From: Promerops cafer
Taxonomy: Eukaryota; Chordata; Aves; Passeriformes; Nectariniidae
Assembly (NCBI GenBank): GCA_013398275.1
Contig: VZSE01002342.1
Location: forward strand, 854,976 to 918,975
Direction: 5' to 3'
DNA: 64,000 nt
Of the stretch, positions 41,997-53,905 are shown in pieces. Both the position numbers and the translations under genes were made by a program. Numbering within the stretch: position 1 is the stretch's first letter; every line of letters starts with the position of its first letter. The notes under the pieces were generated by a model, which did not search any database, had not been told where the DNA came from, and saw nothing but the letters and a program-made list of their open reading frames with translations.

Positions 41997-42882
41997 CTGT
42001 GAAGAAGAGAGTCAAGATTTGTACAGCTGAATATCCTTTCCTCCAAGAAAGAATTTTTTTTTTTCCAAATACTTGTATTGGCCCTTGCTCAACAAAGTAT
42101 TTGGAATCATCCCAAAGAACAGTTTTGCAGCCAGTCACCCTGGCTTCAGTGAAGCCACTTTGGGGGAAAGCTTCATCTCACCTAACTTTAGCTGTCTAGA
42201 AAGTTACACTCATTGGAGTTGGTTGTGTAGGCTCCCATTACAGTCAATGAAGAAAGCAAGAGCATGACTCATCCTAAATTATTTCCTTACACTAGACACT
42301 TGCTGCCTAACTTTAGTCAGCACTGACTTCCATCCACATATTCCAAGTCCCTCAGACTCTTGGGAACATCACAGAGTTTTGACAGTAAGCCACATGGCTG
42401 GGAAAACTGAAGCCACTGGATGCTGACATGTACTTGTGTACTGTGCCTGGGATGGAGTTACCTTTCCTCACAGTAGCCCACAGGATGTTGTGCTTTGTAG
42501 GTGTGGCTAAAATAGTGGTGATGATGCACCAGTGTTTGAGCTGATGCTGAGCAGCATTCACAAAGCATCAAGGCTGTCCCTCCAACCCTCATCCTGCCCA
42601 AAGGCTGGTAGGCTGGGTGTGAAAGAGGTTGGGAAGGGAACATAGGTGAGGCAGCTGACCCAAACTGGCTAAAGTCATATTTTATGCCATGTGACTTCAT
42701 GTCCATCACTAAAATCTAAGAGAAAGATGGGTGGGCTTTCATTATTAAGATGTATCTCTTCCAAACAAACTTCTACATGTGCCAAGGCCCTACATCACAG
42801 GGAGTAGCTGGAAATCATCTGTTGATGGGAGGTAGACAATAAATCTCCTTTGGTTTTCCTTTGTTTCTGCATGTAATTTTTG

Positions 42883-42916
<34 letters not shown>

Positions 42917-44243
42917 AAACCACTTTGATCTCAACTCATGAGGTTTTTTTCTTATCTTCTCCCCCTGCCCTGCTGACACGAGGAGTGAGAGACAGGCTTG
43001 GTGGGCACCTGGCAGCCAGTCAAGGTTAACTCACTTCTAGCAGTAATAATAACACTCCCTAACAAAGCTCATTTTTCACACACAAGTCTGATGAGAAAAG
43101 ATTTGTCCTGTTCAATACAAATTGCTTGCAGGGAGAGGGGAAAATTTAGTGGTGATTTAGTACAGACTTCTCCAGTAAAGACTTAACTTGCCCACCATGT
43201 CAAAGAAAAAAGGATGTGTGTTCCCAGAAATGTGTATTTTTATCCCCCTGCTCCTGAAAAAGTTCACATGGATTTCCTCAGAAAATATTGTACAGAACCC
43301 TTGGCTTTGTAGTGTCTAGCCTGGACCTATAAACAGGGTAATACACACTGACTCTGGGTAATTTAAAAAAGCTGAAAACATAAGATCCAGTCTTTACAAG
43401 TGATCCCCAACAGTGTGGGGGCATTTATCACTAGATGACTCAGAGTTAACTTTTTCATTATTTCAAATGTCTGCTCTGAAATTAACAGTCTGCACATTTA
43501 TATGCTGTCACCAGGAAGCAATTTCTTCCAGGTGTTTGACTCATACTTTGTCTCTTCATTCAAAGCCTCTCTGTTTCTAAGCATACCATCCACACCGATA
43601 TGAATCCAGGCCAAAATGGAGCTGTGATAGGCTTCTCTATCTCAAGATGTTCCTCATATCCCTTAGACAGAACTACTACAGGATTAGGTATGTGCTGTTG
43701 CCAACTTAATGGTCAAAACGAGTCTGATGCTTCACAAAGTAAGACTGTGTCCACCACTTCCAAGAACCAGAGCAGCAGCTGATGTGTAGTCGATTGACCA
43801 CCCCCCAGGTACCCAGTTCCTTATCCTGCAGGGTCTTCTGGAGTAGGTGGTGCCTGCAGCCTTCCTAGGTCACACAGTTTCTATACTGCCAGCTGCCCTC
43901 AATGTTTCTCTCTGCCATACTCCACAAAAAAACCAATTTAAAAATTACAGCAGGGTCACCCTATTCCCAGCTCTAGCTCACTCTACAGTAAGGTCTGCCC
44001 CACCATGCTGTGAAAACATCACTAATTCACACACTTCTGGGAGCCTATGAAATCTGGTATGGTTATTTCAAGCGTAATATTGTATACACAGATACTAAAA
44101 TAATAATACACCCCACAAAGTACTAAAAGCAATTTACAAATCTAACCTGTATTTCTAATTAATATGATCACGTTGCTCAATATTTATTTATACTTTTTTG
44201 ATCGATGCATGAATACCTTAGAGGACTTCAGTTTTACACTTAC
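41997..44243 (-). other. USP46: USP46 intron 3
   Basis: A 2.2-kb intron from GTAAGT to TTCTTCACAG. It holds a 28-base T homopolymer on the plus strand at 42885-42912, which is an A run in the sense of the gene and could be the tail of an unidentified retroposed insert. No other repeat or gene is recognised. Confidence 0.8.
42885..42912. repeat. 28-base T homopolymer
   Basis: Uninterrupted T run in intron 3. In the sense of the gene it is an A run, possibly the tail of a retroposed insert, but no source sequence is recognised next to it. Confidence 0.85.
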
Positions 44244-44457
44244 CATTCTCTTTTCGTAACCTTGATATGAACTTCTTTGGTGGAATAACTCCAACTTTTT
44301 TCTTCTGAGTAGCAATACTGTGGAAAAGATCTGCCAGGCAGGTCAAGAGGTTTTCCTTCTTTTTCTGTTGGGCCTTGTATGATAATACATTTTCCCGAAA
44401 TGGCCGGCAAAAATACAATGCCTGCAGCACGGAGTTACAGTAGCAGGTGTTCCCAAA
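44244..44457 (-). CDS. USP46: USP46 coding exon 3, Cys box (residues 40-110)
   Basis: This exon carries the Cys box FGNTCYCNSVLQ with nucleophile Cys44, then the alpha-helical thumb region and a lysine-rich stretch QKKKVGVIPPKKF. It has 71 codons plus the first base of the codon for Asp111, which is completed in exon 4. The acceptor is GCATGGCAG and the donor GTAAGT. Residue 65 is Ser (ENVLSYKAQ), where I recall Ala in human USP46; this is a mild change away from the active site. Confidence 0.96.
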
Positions 44458-45205
44458 CTGCCATGCAAAATTAAAAACAAGCTAAATCCCTGTGCATCAC
44501 AACAAAACTAGCTGTTCATTCAAATTCTGACTCCTGTCACTGTCACAAATCAGCCATTTTGCCATATAGTTGCACTAGAAATATATGACCACACCCACCA
44601 TGACACTTCATTGAAAAACTATGGTGTTCTTAATTAACTAGGATACAAAGTAAAGGTTTCCACTTGTAAGAAAAATATTTAATATAGATTTCATTAAGTT
44701 TATTTCCATATCTGGGCTCTATCTTACTGCTCAGTAGCAGAATGACTAATGTTTCCAATGGAAAAAATTACTGTATCTATACCATTTCTATGGGAACCAA
44801 CAAGTGATTAAACATTCTTCTCACTCATTTTCTCCTTGATCAAATAAAAAAGCTCCTCCTAAGAGTTGCCAATGCAGAATGCTGTACCTAAACTTGTACA
44901 TAGGTTCATCAATTCCTCCCTCTTATTTTACAGCTAAAATAGACTTGTAATTTTATTTAAGTGTATGTTCTAATCCCTGGAAATATTCATAGAACTGTTC
45001 TCTCTGGGGGTGTATGAAGCCATCTTCAAACATCTGATACAGTTTTGCAACCCACTTTGTCTAAAATTGCAACATGAGCAGTACTTAAAAAAAAAAAGAC
45101 AATCCTGCATCAGAATAATATTGATAAGAGCAGGGGAGAGAGAAAAACAAAACAAAACAAAACAAGGACAAAGCAAATTTCAAGTAACATCAAAATGGTA
45201 CTTAC
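44458..45205 (-). other. USP46: USP46 intron 2
   Basis: A 748-nt intron from GTAAGT to GCATGGCAG. It contains a short (AAAAC)n stretch at 45145-45165 and a small A run near 45088. Nothing else is recognised. Confidence 0.85.
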
Positions 45206-45286
45206 ATTGACCAATCCAAAGTAGTGTTCATTGATTGGAAACTGCTCTGGGCCAATGTCTTTTTCCAGAGCAGAGGCATTGGTGCC
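45206..45286 (-). CDS. USP46: USP46 coding exon 2 (residues 13-39)
   Basis: Twenty-seven whole codons run from GTNASALEKD to HYFGLVN, the lead-in to the USP catalytic fold. The last residue, Asn39, is the oxyanion-hole Asn of the Cys box; the catalytic Cys itself is in the next exon. The acceptor is GTGTAG, directly preceded on the minus strand by a T run of 32 bases, a C, nine more T and then an N. The donor is GTAAGT. Both boundaries are phase 0. Confidence 0.95.
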
Positions 45287-45291
45287 CTACA

Positions 45292-45292
<1 letters not shown>

Positions 45293-45326
<34 letters not shown>

Positions 45327-45420
45327 AAAAAAAANTCAAAATCCAAACCAAACATAAGAAAACAAAACCAAAAAAACCCTCAAAAAATAAACCCCCCAAA
45401 AAACATTAAAAAGGAGGAAA
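45293..45420. repeat. long A-rich block next to USP46 exon 2, with one N
   Basis: Thirty-two A are followed by G, nine A and an N at 45335, then A-rich sequence. In the gene sense this is a very long T tract directly upstream of the exon 2 acceptor, where a polypyrimidine tract belongs. Its true length is unreliable in an assembly. Confidence 0.9.
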
Positions 45421-46035
45421 TTATCTGGAATATTAAAATTCTAAAGTAAAATTATGGACAGAATCAAGACAAAATAATTCTTTCCTTTTAGCTATGATTA
45501 GCCAAGCTAACTCTGTCTTACTGATAGGCAAGCACAACAGCCTCATGAGCCACTAAAAATATTTGCAAATCTGGATAGTCAAGCTGGCCTGGCATGGACC
45601 CTCTAGTAATAGATGACTAGAAGTGAACGGGTCACAACAGTGGTTCTTCCCACACCCACCTCCCCCTTAGTTTTACTATGTGCGTGGTCATCTGGATCCC
45701 ATTACTCTCTTGTCTCATAAAGACAGTGGTTGATCTTAAGTACAATCCTAAAAACCAGTTCCTAGAGGGAAGGCAGGTTTTCTAAGCATACTGAAACTCC
45801 TCTGAATCCCTCTTAATTAATCATCAGCCTGTAACAATACTTGGGTTTCAGACTGGCACCCAGTTCTAGTAACATCACAGATGCTAAAAGCAAGTGTAAT
45901 ATACCTGTCATTTTGCCCTATCTAACATTGAAGAGCACATAAATCCAAGCATGGTTAGGTCTCTTAGTCACTGCCCTAGTGTGGCAAGTTATGTTCAGCT
46001 GTATCTTCACTTCAACACCAAAGTTGGTTATACTT

Positions 46036-46846
46036 CTAGAAGTTGATGAGTTCCCCTATCAGCGGTCTCTTCTCCAGGCTGAACAGGCCCAGCTCCCTCA
46101 GCCTTTCTTCACAAGAGAGATGCCCCAATCCCTTACTCATCTTTGTTGCCCTCCACTGGACCTGCTCCAGGAGCTCCATGTCTCTCCTGTCCTGAGGAGC
46201 CCAGAGCTGCACACAGCACTCCTGATGTGGCCTCACCAGGGCTGAGTAGAGGGGCAGGATCACCTCCCTCAGCCTGCTGGCAATGTTGTCCCCAATGCAC
46301 CCCAGGACACCATTGGCCTTCTCATCCGCATGGGCTCACTGGTGGCTCATGGACAGTTTGTTGTCCACCAGAACCCCGAGGTCCTTCCCTGTGCAGCTGC
46401 TTTCCAGCAGGTCAATCCCCAGCCTGTGCTGGTGCACGGGGTTACTCCTCCCCAGGTGCAGGACCCTGCATTTGCCTTCACTGAATTTCCTTTCTGCCCA
46501 TCTCTCCAGCCTGTCGAGGCCCTTCTGAAGGGCTTCACAGCACTCTGGGGTATTGGCTGCTCCTCCCAGCTTTGTGACACCAGTGAACTTGCTGAGGATG
46601 TCTCTGCCCCTTCATCCAAGTCATTAATGAATAAGTTAAACAATTCCCAATATTGAATTGTGGGGATACCACCAGTGTCAGGCCTCCAACCAGACCCCGT
46701 GTCACTGATAGCGACTCTCTGGGGTCAGCCAGTTCTCAATCCATCTCACCGTCCACTCATCCAGACCACACTTCTTGAATTTGCCTATGAGGATGTTGTG
46801 AGAGACAGTGTTGAAAGCCTTGGTGAAGTCAAGGTAGACATTTGCT
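46036..46846 (-). mobile_element. CR1 LINE fragment, dead reverse transcriptase 3' part
   Basis: On the minus strand the sequence translates, in pieces, into the palm and C-terminal part of a CR1 reverse transcriptase: VYLDFTKAFNTVSHNIL near 46840-46790, FNLFINDLDEG near 46640-46610, and LPLYSALVRPHQECCVQLWA to LGLFSLEKRPLIGELI at 46257-46040. There is a frame change just after NDLDEG, and where CR1 elements have an FADDT catalytic motif this copy reads FTGVT in the continuing frame, so the active aspartates are gone. Both ends are truncated: the 5' part of the ORF is missing and the copy stops before the usual 3' UTR. It lies in the same orientation as USP46, within its first intron. Confidence 0.93.
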
Positions 46847-49270
46847 CAGACTTGATCAGCTAAAATTTTCAAAGTAACTGGTAATCAGATTTAGAATTCT
46901 CATGTCCTTTCCCCATCTTCTCCCCAAGGCCTGATTTCTGTTTCCTCACTGCACCTACCATCACCACTGCTTGCCAAATTAGATTATTACTTCATGCCAA
47001 TTCATTAAAAGAAGATTTAGTCAACAGAATTAGCAGCGTGAAACTCAGCACAGGTGCTCTTTAAGAATTTGCAAGCCTTGAAAGTAAAATATCTCCTTTA
47101 ATTTGGCAGGTTCCAGAAAAGCTCCAAAGATTTCATATTTCACATCCCCTTCTCAGATTGTTTTCCATTCTCTCTCTCACATATACAGAGTTCATTGCTC
47201 AGACCAATTGTATGTTACTTCCCAGAAAATCCCTTTGACACTGAAGTACTTTACAAGCACAGGTCTTCATGAGAAGCTTCATAAGGGATATATCTTCTCA
47301 CCGGACTCTGCTAAGCCTTGGTGAGAAACTTGGAAGAAAAGATTGATTGATACAAAGCAATTTTTGGCTACCGTTCAACAGAGATGATAGTGTGATAATT
47401 ATGTAAGTCTCATATGAAGATTAGTTTCATCGCTTGGAAAGTCAGTCTTGCCAAAGATGCACATATTCAGCAAAGCATTCCAAGAGAGAAGAAACTGATA
47501 AATATTTGCCTATCTGATATTAGCAGTGAAGCAAACAGCCGTTACCCTCAAAACCTTGTCTGATACAAGAGAAACATGACTACAGAAGATTAATGCAGCT
47601 TCTGCAGAAAAACACCTTCATATTAATACTCATTATACAGCATTCAGAACAAAGCAAAGGTTTTCTTTGAATACACTTTTAACATTACAATCAAGTTGCC
47701 TAAAAGAAAAATGAAATGGATGTTTTTCCAGTTTTGTAGGAAGTATTCTCCACACTGAAATAAATTCTCCCTCTACAGTTCATGGAAAATACTGTCTCTA
47801 AAAAGTAACCTCCTACCCTTTCATAAACTACAGGTTAGTGTATTCTGTTAGACAAATACGATGCAAGTGCTCTGCTAACTGGTTGCTCCTACATTGCTCA
47901 TTTGCCTTTCCTCCAGGGCCAAGGTTTCCTATTTCAGAGGATGCCAGATGGTTGGACAAACCCTTTCTTGTATTTAAATTTTCTTGTAAATATTGTGAGA
48001 AAGAGCAAGAGTCAGGATTTACCAAACAAATTATCACTGACAACCAAACAAGTTCATGATGTATACTAACCAATATTCATACATAAACTCGATACTGCAT
48101 GGAAATTTCCAAAGTACCTGCTGTTGAAAAAAACCACATGCTTAGTAACATCTCATCATGGAGCTTTTTTACCTCTCCAAAACCAGGCCTTGGCTGTTGC
48201 AAACATAAAATACAGTGTGCCACTGACCCAACAAAACAGTGAGGCTGAATTCAATATTTGCGTAAACTGACATAACCCACTCGGACTTCATTAGGAGCAG
48301 GGCCTTCTTGTATCAAAGGCAATTTCAGTCTGATTTATTCTGAAGTCTCCAAAAAGATACTGCTAAATCCATTGAAAAAGAAGTCTAGGAACATGGGTAG
48401 GATGCTTCAAAGAAGCATATATTCCTAATATGGAGAAAAAAATGTAGACAGGCTACTTAGTAAAACTCAAAGCATGTCACATTGCATATAAATTGCTTGT
48501 TTTGCATATGAAGTCTCCTCAATAAGCAGTTGACATGAGGACAGAAGAAGAAAATTGTTCCAAGAAGGTATACCAGAAACTGTACACCCAATCCAGGTTT
48601 AAACTGGAAAAAAATATATTATTAGGGATGTGTTAAAGGTGGTTCGGAATTCAGTTTAAATCAACCATATCAAATGGTTAGCCTACTGATGTTAATCTAC
48701 AGCAAACATCAACCATGACTATTTAACATGGTTTTCAGCATGTTTGTGTTTGTTCTCACTCCCAGCAAGCCATTTTGATTACTTTTACAGTGAAAACCTG
48801 CTCAGACATTTTAATGCAACCACTCTCTATGGTTTTATAAATGCTTCAGCTAGGAGAAATATCCCACCACAGCTGAATCTACTGTAGTTCCATAAAAAAA
48901 GCAGGAGCAGCAGTGTAGCTACAAAGACTGAAATGAGGAGAGGCTGCATAAGTCAAACAAGTGGGATTTGGGAGTATTAAATAAAGTCATGTCAGAGTGT
49001 AGAGACGGTAAAGGAGACCGGCTCCTTCTTAAAAGAATAGACTAGTGAAGGAAATGCAGTGACTGTGGTGTCCAGACCTTATGTGAGTGAGAACTAGATC
49101 AATGTGGAAACTCCTACTATGTATTCTGTGGTGTTGGAACCTTGATTTCGCAGTTTTACTACTTAATTCAACGATCAGTATTCAGCCCTCATAAAATGTC
49201 AAAGACATACAGCTGGAGACATAGCCAAGCACAGGTCAATTCAGGCCAAGATGTTTGCCACAGCATGGCT

Positions 49271-49340
49271 CCAAAAACATTCAGTCCATATGACCTATAT
49301 TTTTTCCAAAAACATCCATTCCATATGACCTATATTTTTT
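49271..49340. repeat. 35-bp tandem duplication
   Basis: Two adjacent 35-base units, 49271-49305 and 49306-49340, both start CCAAAAACAT and end CCATATGACCTATATTTTTT. They differ at two positions. Confidence 0.9.
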
Positions 49341-51959
49341 CCCTCTTGTTATTTTGCCCTAGACCTTCCAAAGAAGAAGACTGCTGGTTTTCTTTTCAGT
49401 TGAAATTTCTGATAATGTTGCTAAGAGTTTCATTCGTGCTTTGGGTCACATGAAACAGATTAGGTAAAAAAAACCCTGCTGCTCCTTTACACTTTAGCAG
49501 ATATAAAAAAAAAAAACTTCAGGAGAAAAAAGAAGTCATCACATTAGTTCACTAAATCACATGTAGCAAAGTAATCTCAATGCAATTCTATGGAGCATGA
49601 GAGATGGACAAGAGCTAATATGAAGACAGTGTCAGCAGAAGACAGCAAATCAGACTAAACTTTGTGACAGAGCTATAAAAATGGCACTAACTTTCTAGAA
49701 ATAGACATGTGTTTAATTTAAAGTAAATGAATACAGTAAAGAAATTAGGACTTTTCATAAGCCACCTATTAAGTGGGTATCACAAAATAAACAGAAACAC
49801 AGTATGAAAAACATAAAATTAATTAAATTTTTCTTTGTACAGAAAAATGTGTCTGTACAAAGACAAAAAAAGAAATAAGAAGAAATATCTTGTTCACAAG
49901 AAAATCTAAAAAATATAAGGGAAAACCACATAAAAATTGAATAATTAAAACAGAAACTTAACAAATACACAAAGAGCAAGAGATCAATGGAGGAAGATGG
50001 CTGGTCCATGACAAAGGGTTTCAGATCATATACATTTATAGACTAGATTTCTGTCTTCTTAGTATTCAGGGAAAGTGAGAGCAACACGATAGTTTCCTGA
50101 AGGGAGAAACTGAAGACTTAAGACAAACTAACAGTGATGTTAGCCTGGTAGAAGAGAAATTAGAGTAAAAATAGAAATGGCTTCAGGGCTAGGCAGCCTG
50201 AGTTTAAGGATTTTGGAAGGTGCAGCACATGGAAGGGAAGGAAGAAAGAACAAAAAGAAAGATGGGGTAGGCCTCCTGGCCAACAAATGGCAGTGATGGA
50301 TAACTCAAAAGAGAGGAGGCAACTGTAAATTAAACATGAAATTAGCTCCCAGAAGCAACACAAAGAATCAAGAGCAAAAGGAGAGCTAGCAATAGCACAG
50401 CATGCAGCATACATGCAGCTTCTTTCAAAGATCCATCACCTGTCCCCAGTGCTGGACTTTGGCTATCCTCAGGAACAATCCCAACTTTCAGAGAGATATG
50501 GTGAGCAACTGAAATAGCTGAACCACCCTTCTTAAAAACTCGTAGATATTAAATGCCAAACCTGGGGCATTTCTGTAATTTTTTCTGTAAGTCCCACAAG
50601 ATGGTTGAATTTAACCAGATTAGCTCTCTCTTCATTATGTGAGGAATGTTCCTCCAGCAAAGCTCTTTTGGGTCTTTTTTGCCACAAGAAGAGAGAGGAA
50701 AGAGATGATTCTATGAAAACACAGAGAGGATCATAGTAAACAGCAAAAGAACCTTAACTGACTGAAAAAACACTGTGTATTCAATTTTTTTTTTAGGAAA
50801 GATGATTTATCAAAATGTATCTAAATAAATTATTTTTGTGTGTTTTTTCCAAAGAGTCTTCTGATCATTAAGGCAAATTATAAGAGCTTGAAAGGAGAGG
50901 CCTAACCTTTTTTCTTGCTGGGTACAGTAAACTATCTCTATTTACAGATCTAAGTATTGCATGTACCACAAATAACTTCAGCCCTATACTGTGTGGTTTC
51001 CAAGAAATGGATAAAAATTGCAAGACTTGAAATCTTGAACCACTTAAAACCTTGGACAAAGTTTTTAAGGTACTCAGTCTTGCATAGCTGATAAACTTGG
51101 TTTTCTCAAAGCACAAAGCAACCAAGTCCTGCAAGTGAGGTTCTAGTGAAGTGTTGCAAGTCCAGTATCTATATCCATAAGTAATTTTTTAAAAAATACT
51201 GACCTATAAACCTTCCAGGATTAGACAGCTTTTACCAAACTGCAACTCAGTATTGTTTTGTGAGTCTGTCTGTATCCCCAGCTTAATTGTTCTTGGATTA
51301 GTGGCACCCAGGCTTTTGCTGGAAGAAGTAGCAAAACCATTGGTTTTGGCCGATTTTCTTCTTCAGAACGTGAAGCATCAAGATGGTCTCATGAGTCAAA
51401 ACAAAACTAAGATTTGCTTACAAACTATTAACTTCTTCAGTAACATTTTTGTCTAGACCACCTAGACTGCATATGTGGTGCCTCAGAGCATTTTAAAAGC
51501 AAGGCACCTTCTAAACTTCATCACAGCTGCACCAGCTGGAATACTCTGATAACCTGGAGACAAAGTAGAAATATGTTCATTAAATCACCATACAAAGAGA
51601 GTAATGAGGGCTGCAGCTATGCTGAAGGACAGGCTTAGAATTAAAAATTATTTTTTTGACAGTATTTTTCTTTTAGAGAAATCCTCTAAGGAGCTGAGAC
51701 AAGTGCAAGATTCTGCACACGAAGAGAAGAATCACCATGTACAAAATGGGAAACAATGACTAAGGTAGTAGTATTTTAGAAAAGAAAGAAAGAAAAAGGA
51801 AAGTCTCTGTGTAGTGTAAGTTGAATAAGCCACAAGTATGCAGTGTTATTTTTAAAAAATCCCCAAAACCACAAAAGCAAAAGTCAACAACATAATGAAT
51901 TCTTGCAGGTGGTAGTCTACAAAGATCTTAAAGTAACTTTCCTGTTTCACTTGTTAATG

Positions 51960-52390
51960 GTAAGACATCTTACATCCAGATTTGGGTGCCTGGTTTCAAG
52001 GAAGATAAAGGTAACTGGAAAGAACCCAAAAGAAGCCAGTCAAAATGGAAGACTCAACTCTAGAGAAAAGTGACCTATAAAAAAGGGTTGAATGGGGTTG
52101 TGTTGCATAAGACAGAAAAGGCTGCATAATGAAGGAAAGGGCATGACAATATTTACAAGTCTACAGTTTGTTACAGAAAGGAACTAATCTGTTCTTGGTC
52201 TCAGCAATGGACAGGATGAGAAGCACTAAACTCAAATTAGTGTAATGTAGATTCCAGTAAGACATTAGGAAATGCAATGTAGTTCCTATCATTGGAAATC
52301 TCCAACTTTGGCTGACCTACATCAAAAATAACACAGGCTTATCATATTCAGTGGACAGTTGGAGACTTTATAGTCCTAGGATACTTTATA
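51960..52390 (+). mobile_element. very old CR1-type LINE 3' end
   Basis: The plus strand keeps the order of a CR1 tail: CAGATTTGGGTGCCTGG, CTAGAGAAAAGTGACCTAT, a TTGTTACAGAAAGG-like segment, CAGTAAGACATTAGGAAA, ATCATTGGAAATCTCCAAC and GTGGACAGTTGGAGACTTTA. It is more decayed than the 36.4-kb copy and shows no open frame. It lies antisense to USP46 in intron 1. Confidence 0.6.
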
Positions 52391-53874
52391 TACAGCTGTT
52401 ATGAGGCCATTGTTGTGAAATCAAAAAATCAAACTAAATAACTGAAACATGCAATATCCAGTAATGGCTGGTTTGAAACCCTCAGCACAACAGCAAGGGC
52501 TGAGCATACCCAAGAACATGCTTACAATGAGTCCTGACAGTGGGGATGCTTCTTCCCCAGAAGCACTGATACCCTGGGGTGTTAAGTACATAATGTATGG
52601 AAATGTATGAAAGTGTATCTGCAAAACCACCAACCAAGGACAGTTTCTGAGGCTAAAGGAAGGTCAGCAGAAGAGAACTGGCTGACTGCTTCTCTGACTG
52701 GCCAGGACTTAGACTCCACACACCGTGGCTCTTCAAATCCATCAGAACCTTACCTCCTGTATGGCACTTGCCAACCACACGCAGTTAATCAGGGTCCAGA
52801 GTCTGCTTTTAATGTCATCTCTTCCACAATTCAGATTCACTCAGCCTTGCTGAGCTCTAACTAAGAGGTTCCTTTATTGAGGTGCTTAGCATAACCACTG
52901 GTTTACTCTTAAGTCAGCAATATGAAGCCAAAGACTACATGCATCCAAAAGAAACACACTGTACACTACACATTGTGTTCATGCATTGTCCTTTTGTGCT
53001 TACTTTCTAAACTGCTAGTAAGTACATAATAACCACTTTAGCCATTAAAAGGTATTCATGCAAGAGAAGCCACAGCCATTAGTTGAGGTTATACTGTGGG
53101 AATGATATATTAGGCTGTTTCTCATTTTGCATATACTCCTCTATCCAATAAAAAACATCTTTCGTGGACTTCCGTTCATCTTTTGATGGAATGCACACTT
53201 TCTGTCTGTTAGTCCAGTACCCATTTGTCAGCCATATTCTCAAGTTTCTCATTACTTCAGAAAGTTATTACAATTATTAGACTTCATATTCTCCATACTT
53301 TTCATATTTTTGTTTCTATATTTTATATGTCATATTGAAATTGTGCACTCTTGAGACTATGCTTCTAAAACTGCATTGCTTGAACTCTCTAATCTTACCA
53401 GAAGTAAAAATTTATTTTCCTTTATCAATCCAAATATGCCTTCAGATAACTGTTTTTATTGTCTGGCATGTATTATTTTGCCTTTATCTGTATTTATGGG
53501 AAGATATATAAGACATGAAGAAATATGCACTGGAGGTTGTCCAAATTAATAAATCCAGTTGAAAATCATAGTGATCAATTCTGTAACCAAATAATATTTT
53601 TATTATTCCTGTATGAAACAGGATTTTAGTATTTTCACAACATTAAAATTGTAAGGTTTTTTTTGTATAAAGCATTTTCCAAATCTGTTTGTAGTTTGAG
53701 TCTTCATTCTGCCCATGCCCTATATTTAAAAAAATCCTGCAATGAGTCTCTAAAATTATGCTATTAAATAAACAAAAAAATCCAATTTTTATTCTTATTT
53801 GTTTCCTGAATGTCGAGACTCCTAGGCTTGTATGTTTTTTCTCTACAACCAGTTTCTAGGATGGTTAGAAACTC

Positions 53875-53905
53875 TTTGTTTGTTTGTTTGCTTGTTTGTT
53901 TATTT
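53875..53905. repeat. GTTT simple repeat
   Basis: About seven TTTG units with one change to TTGC, in intron 1. Confidence 0.85.
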
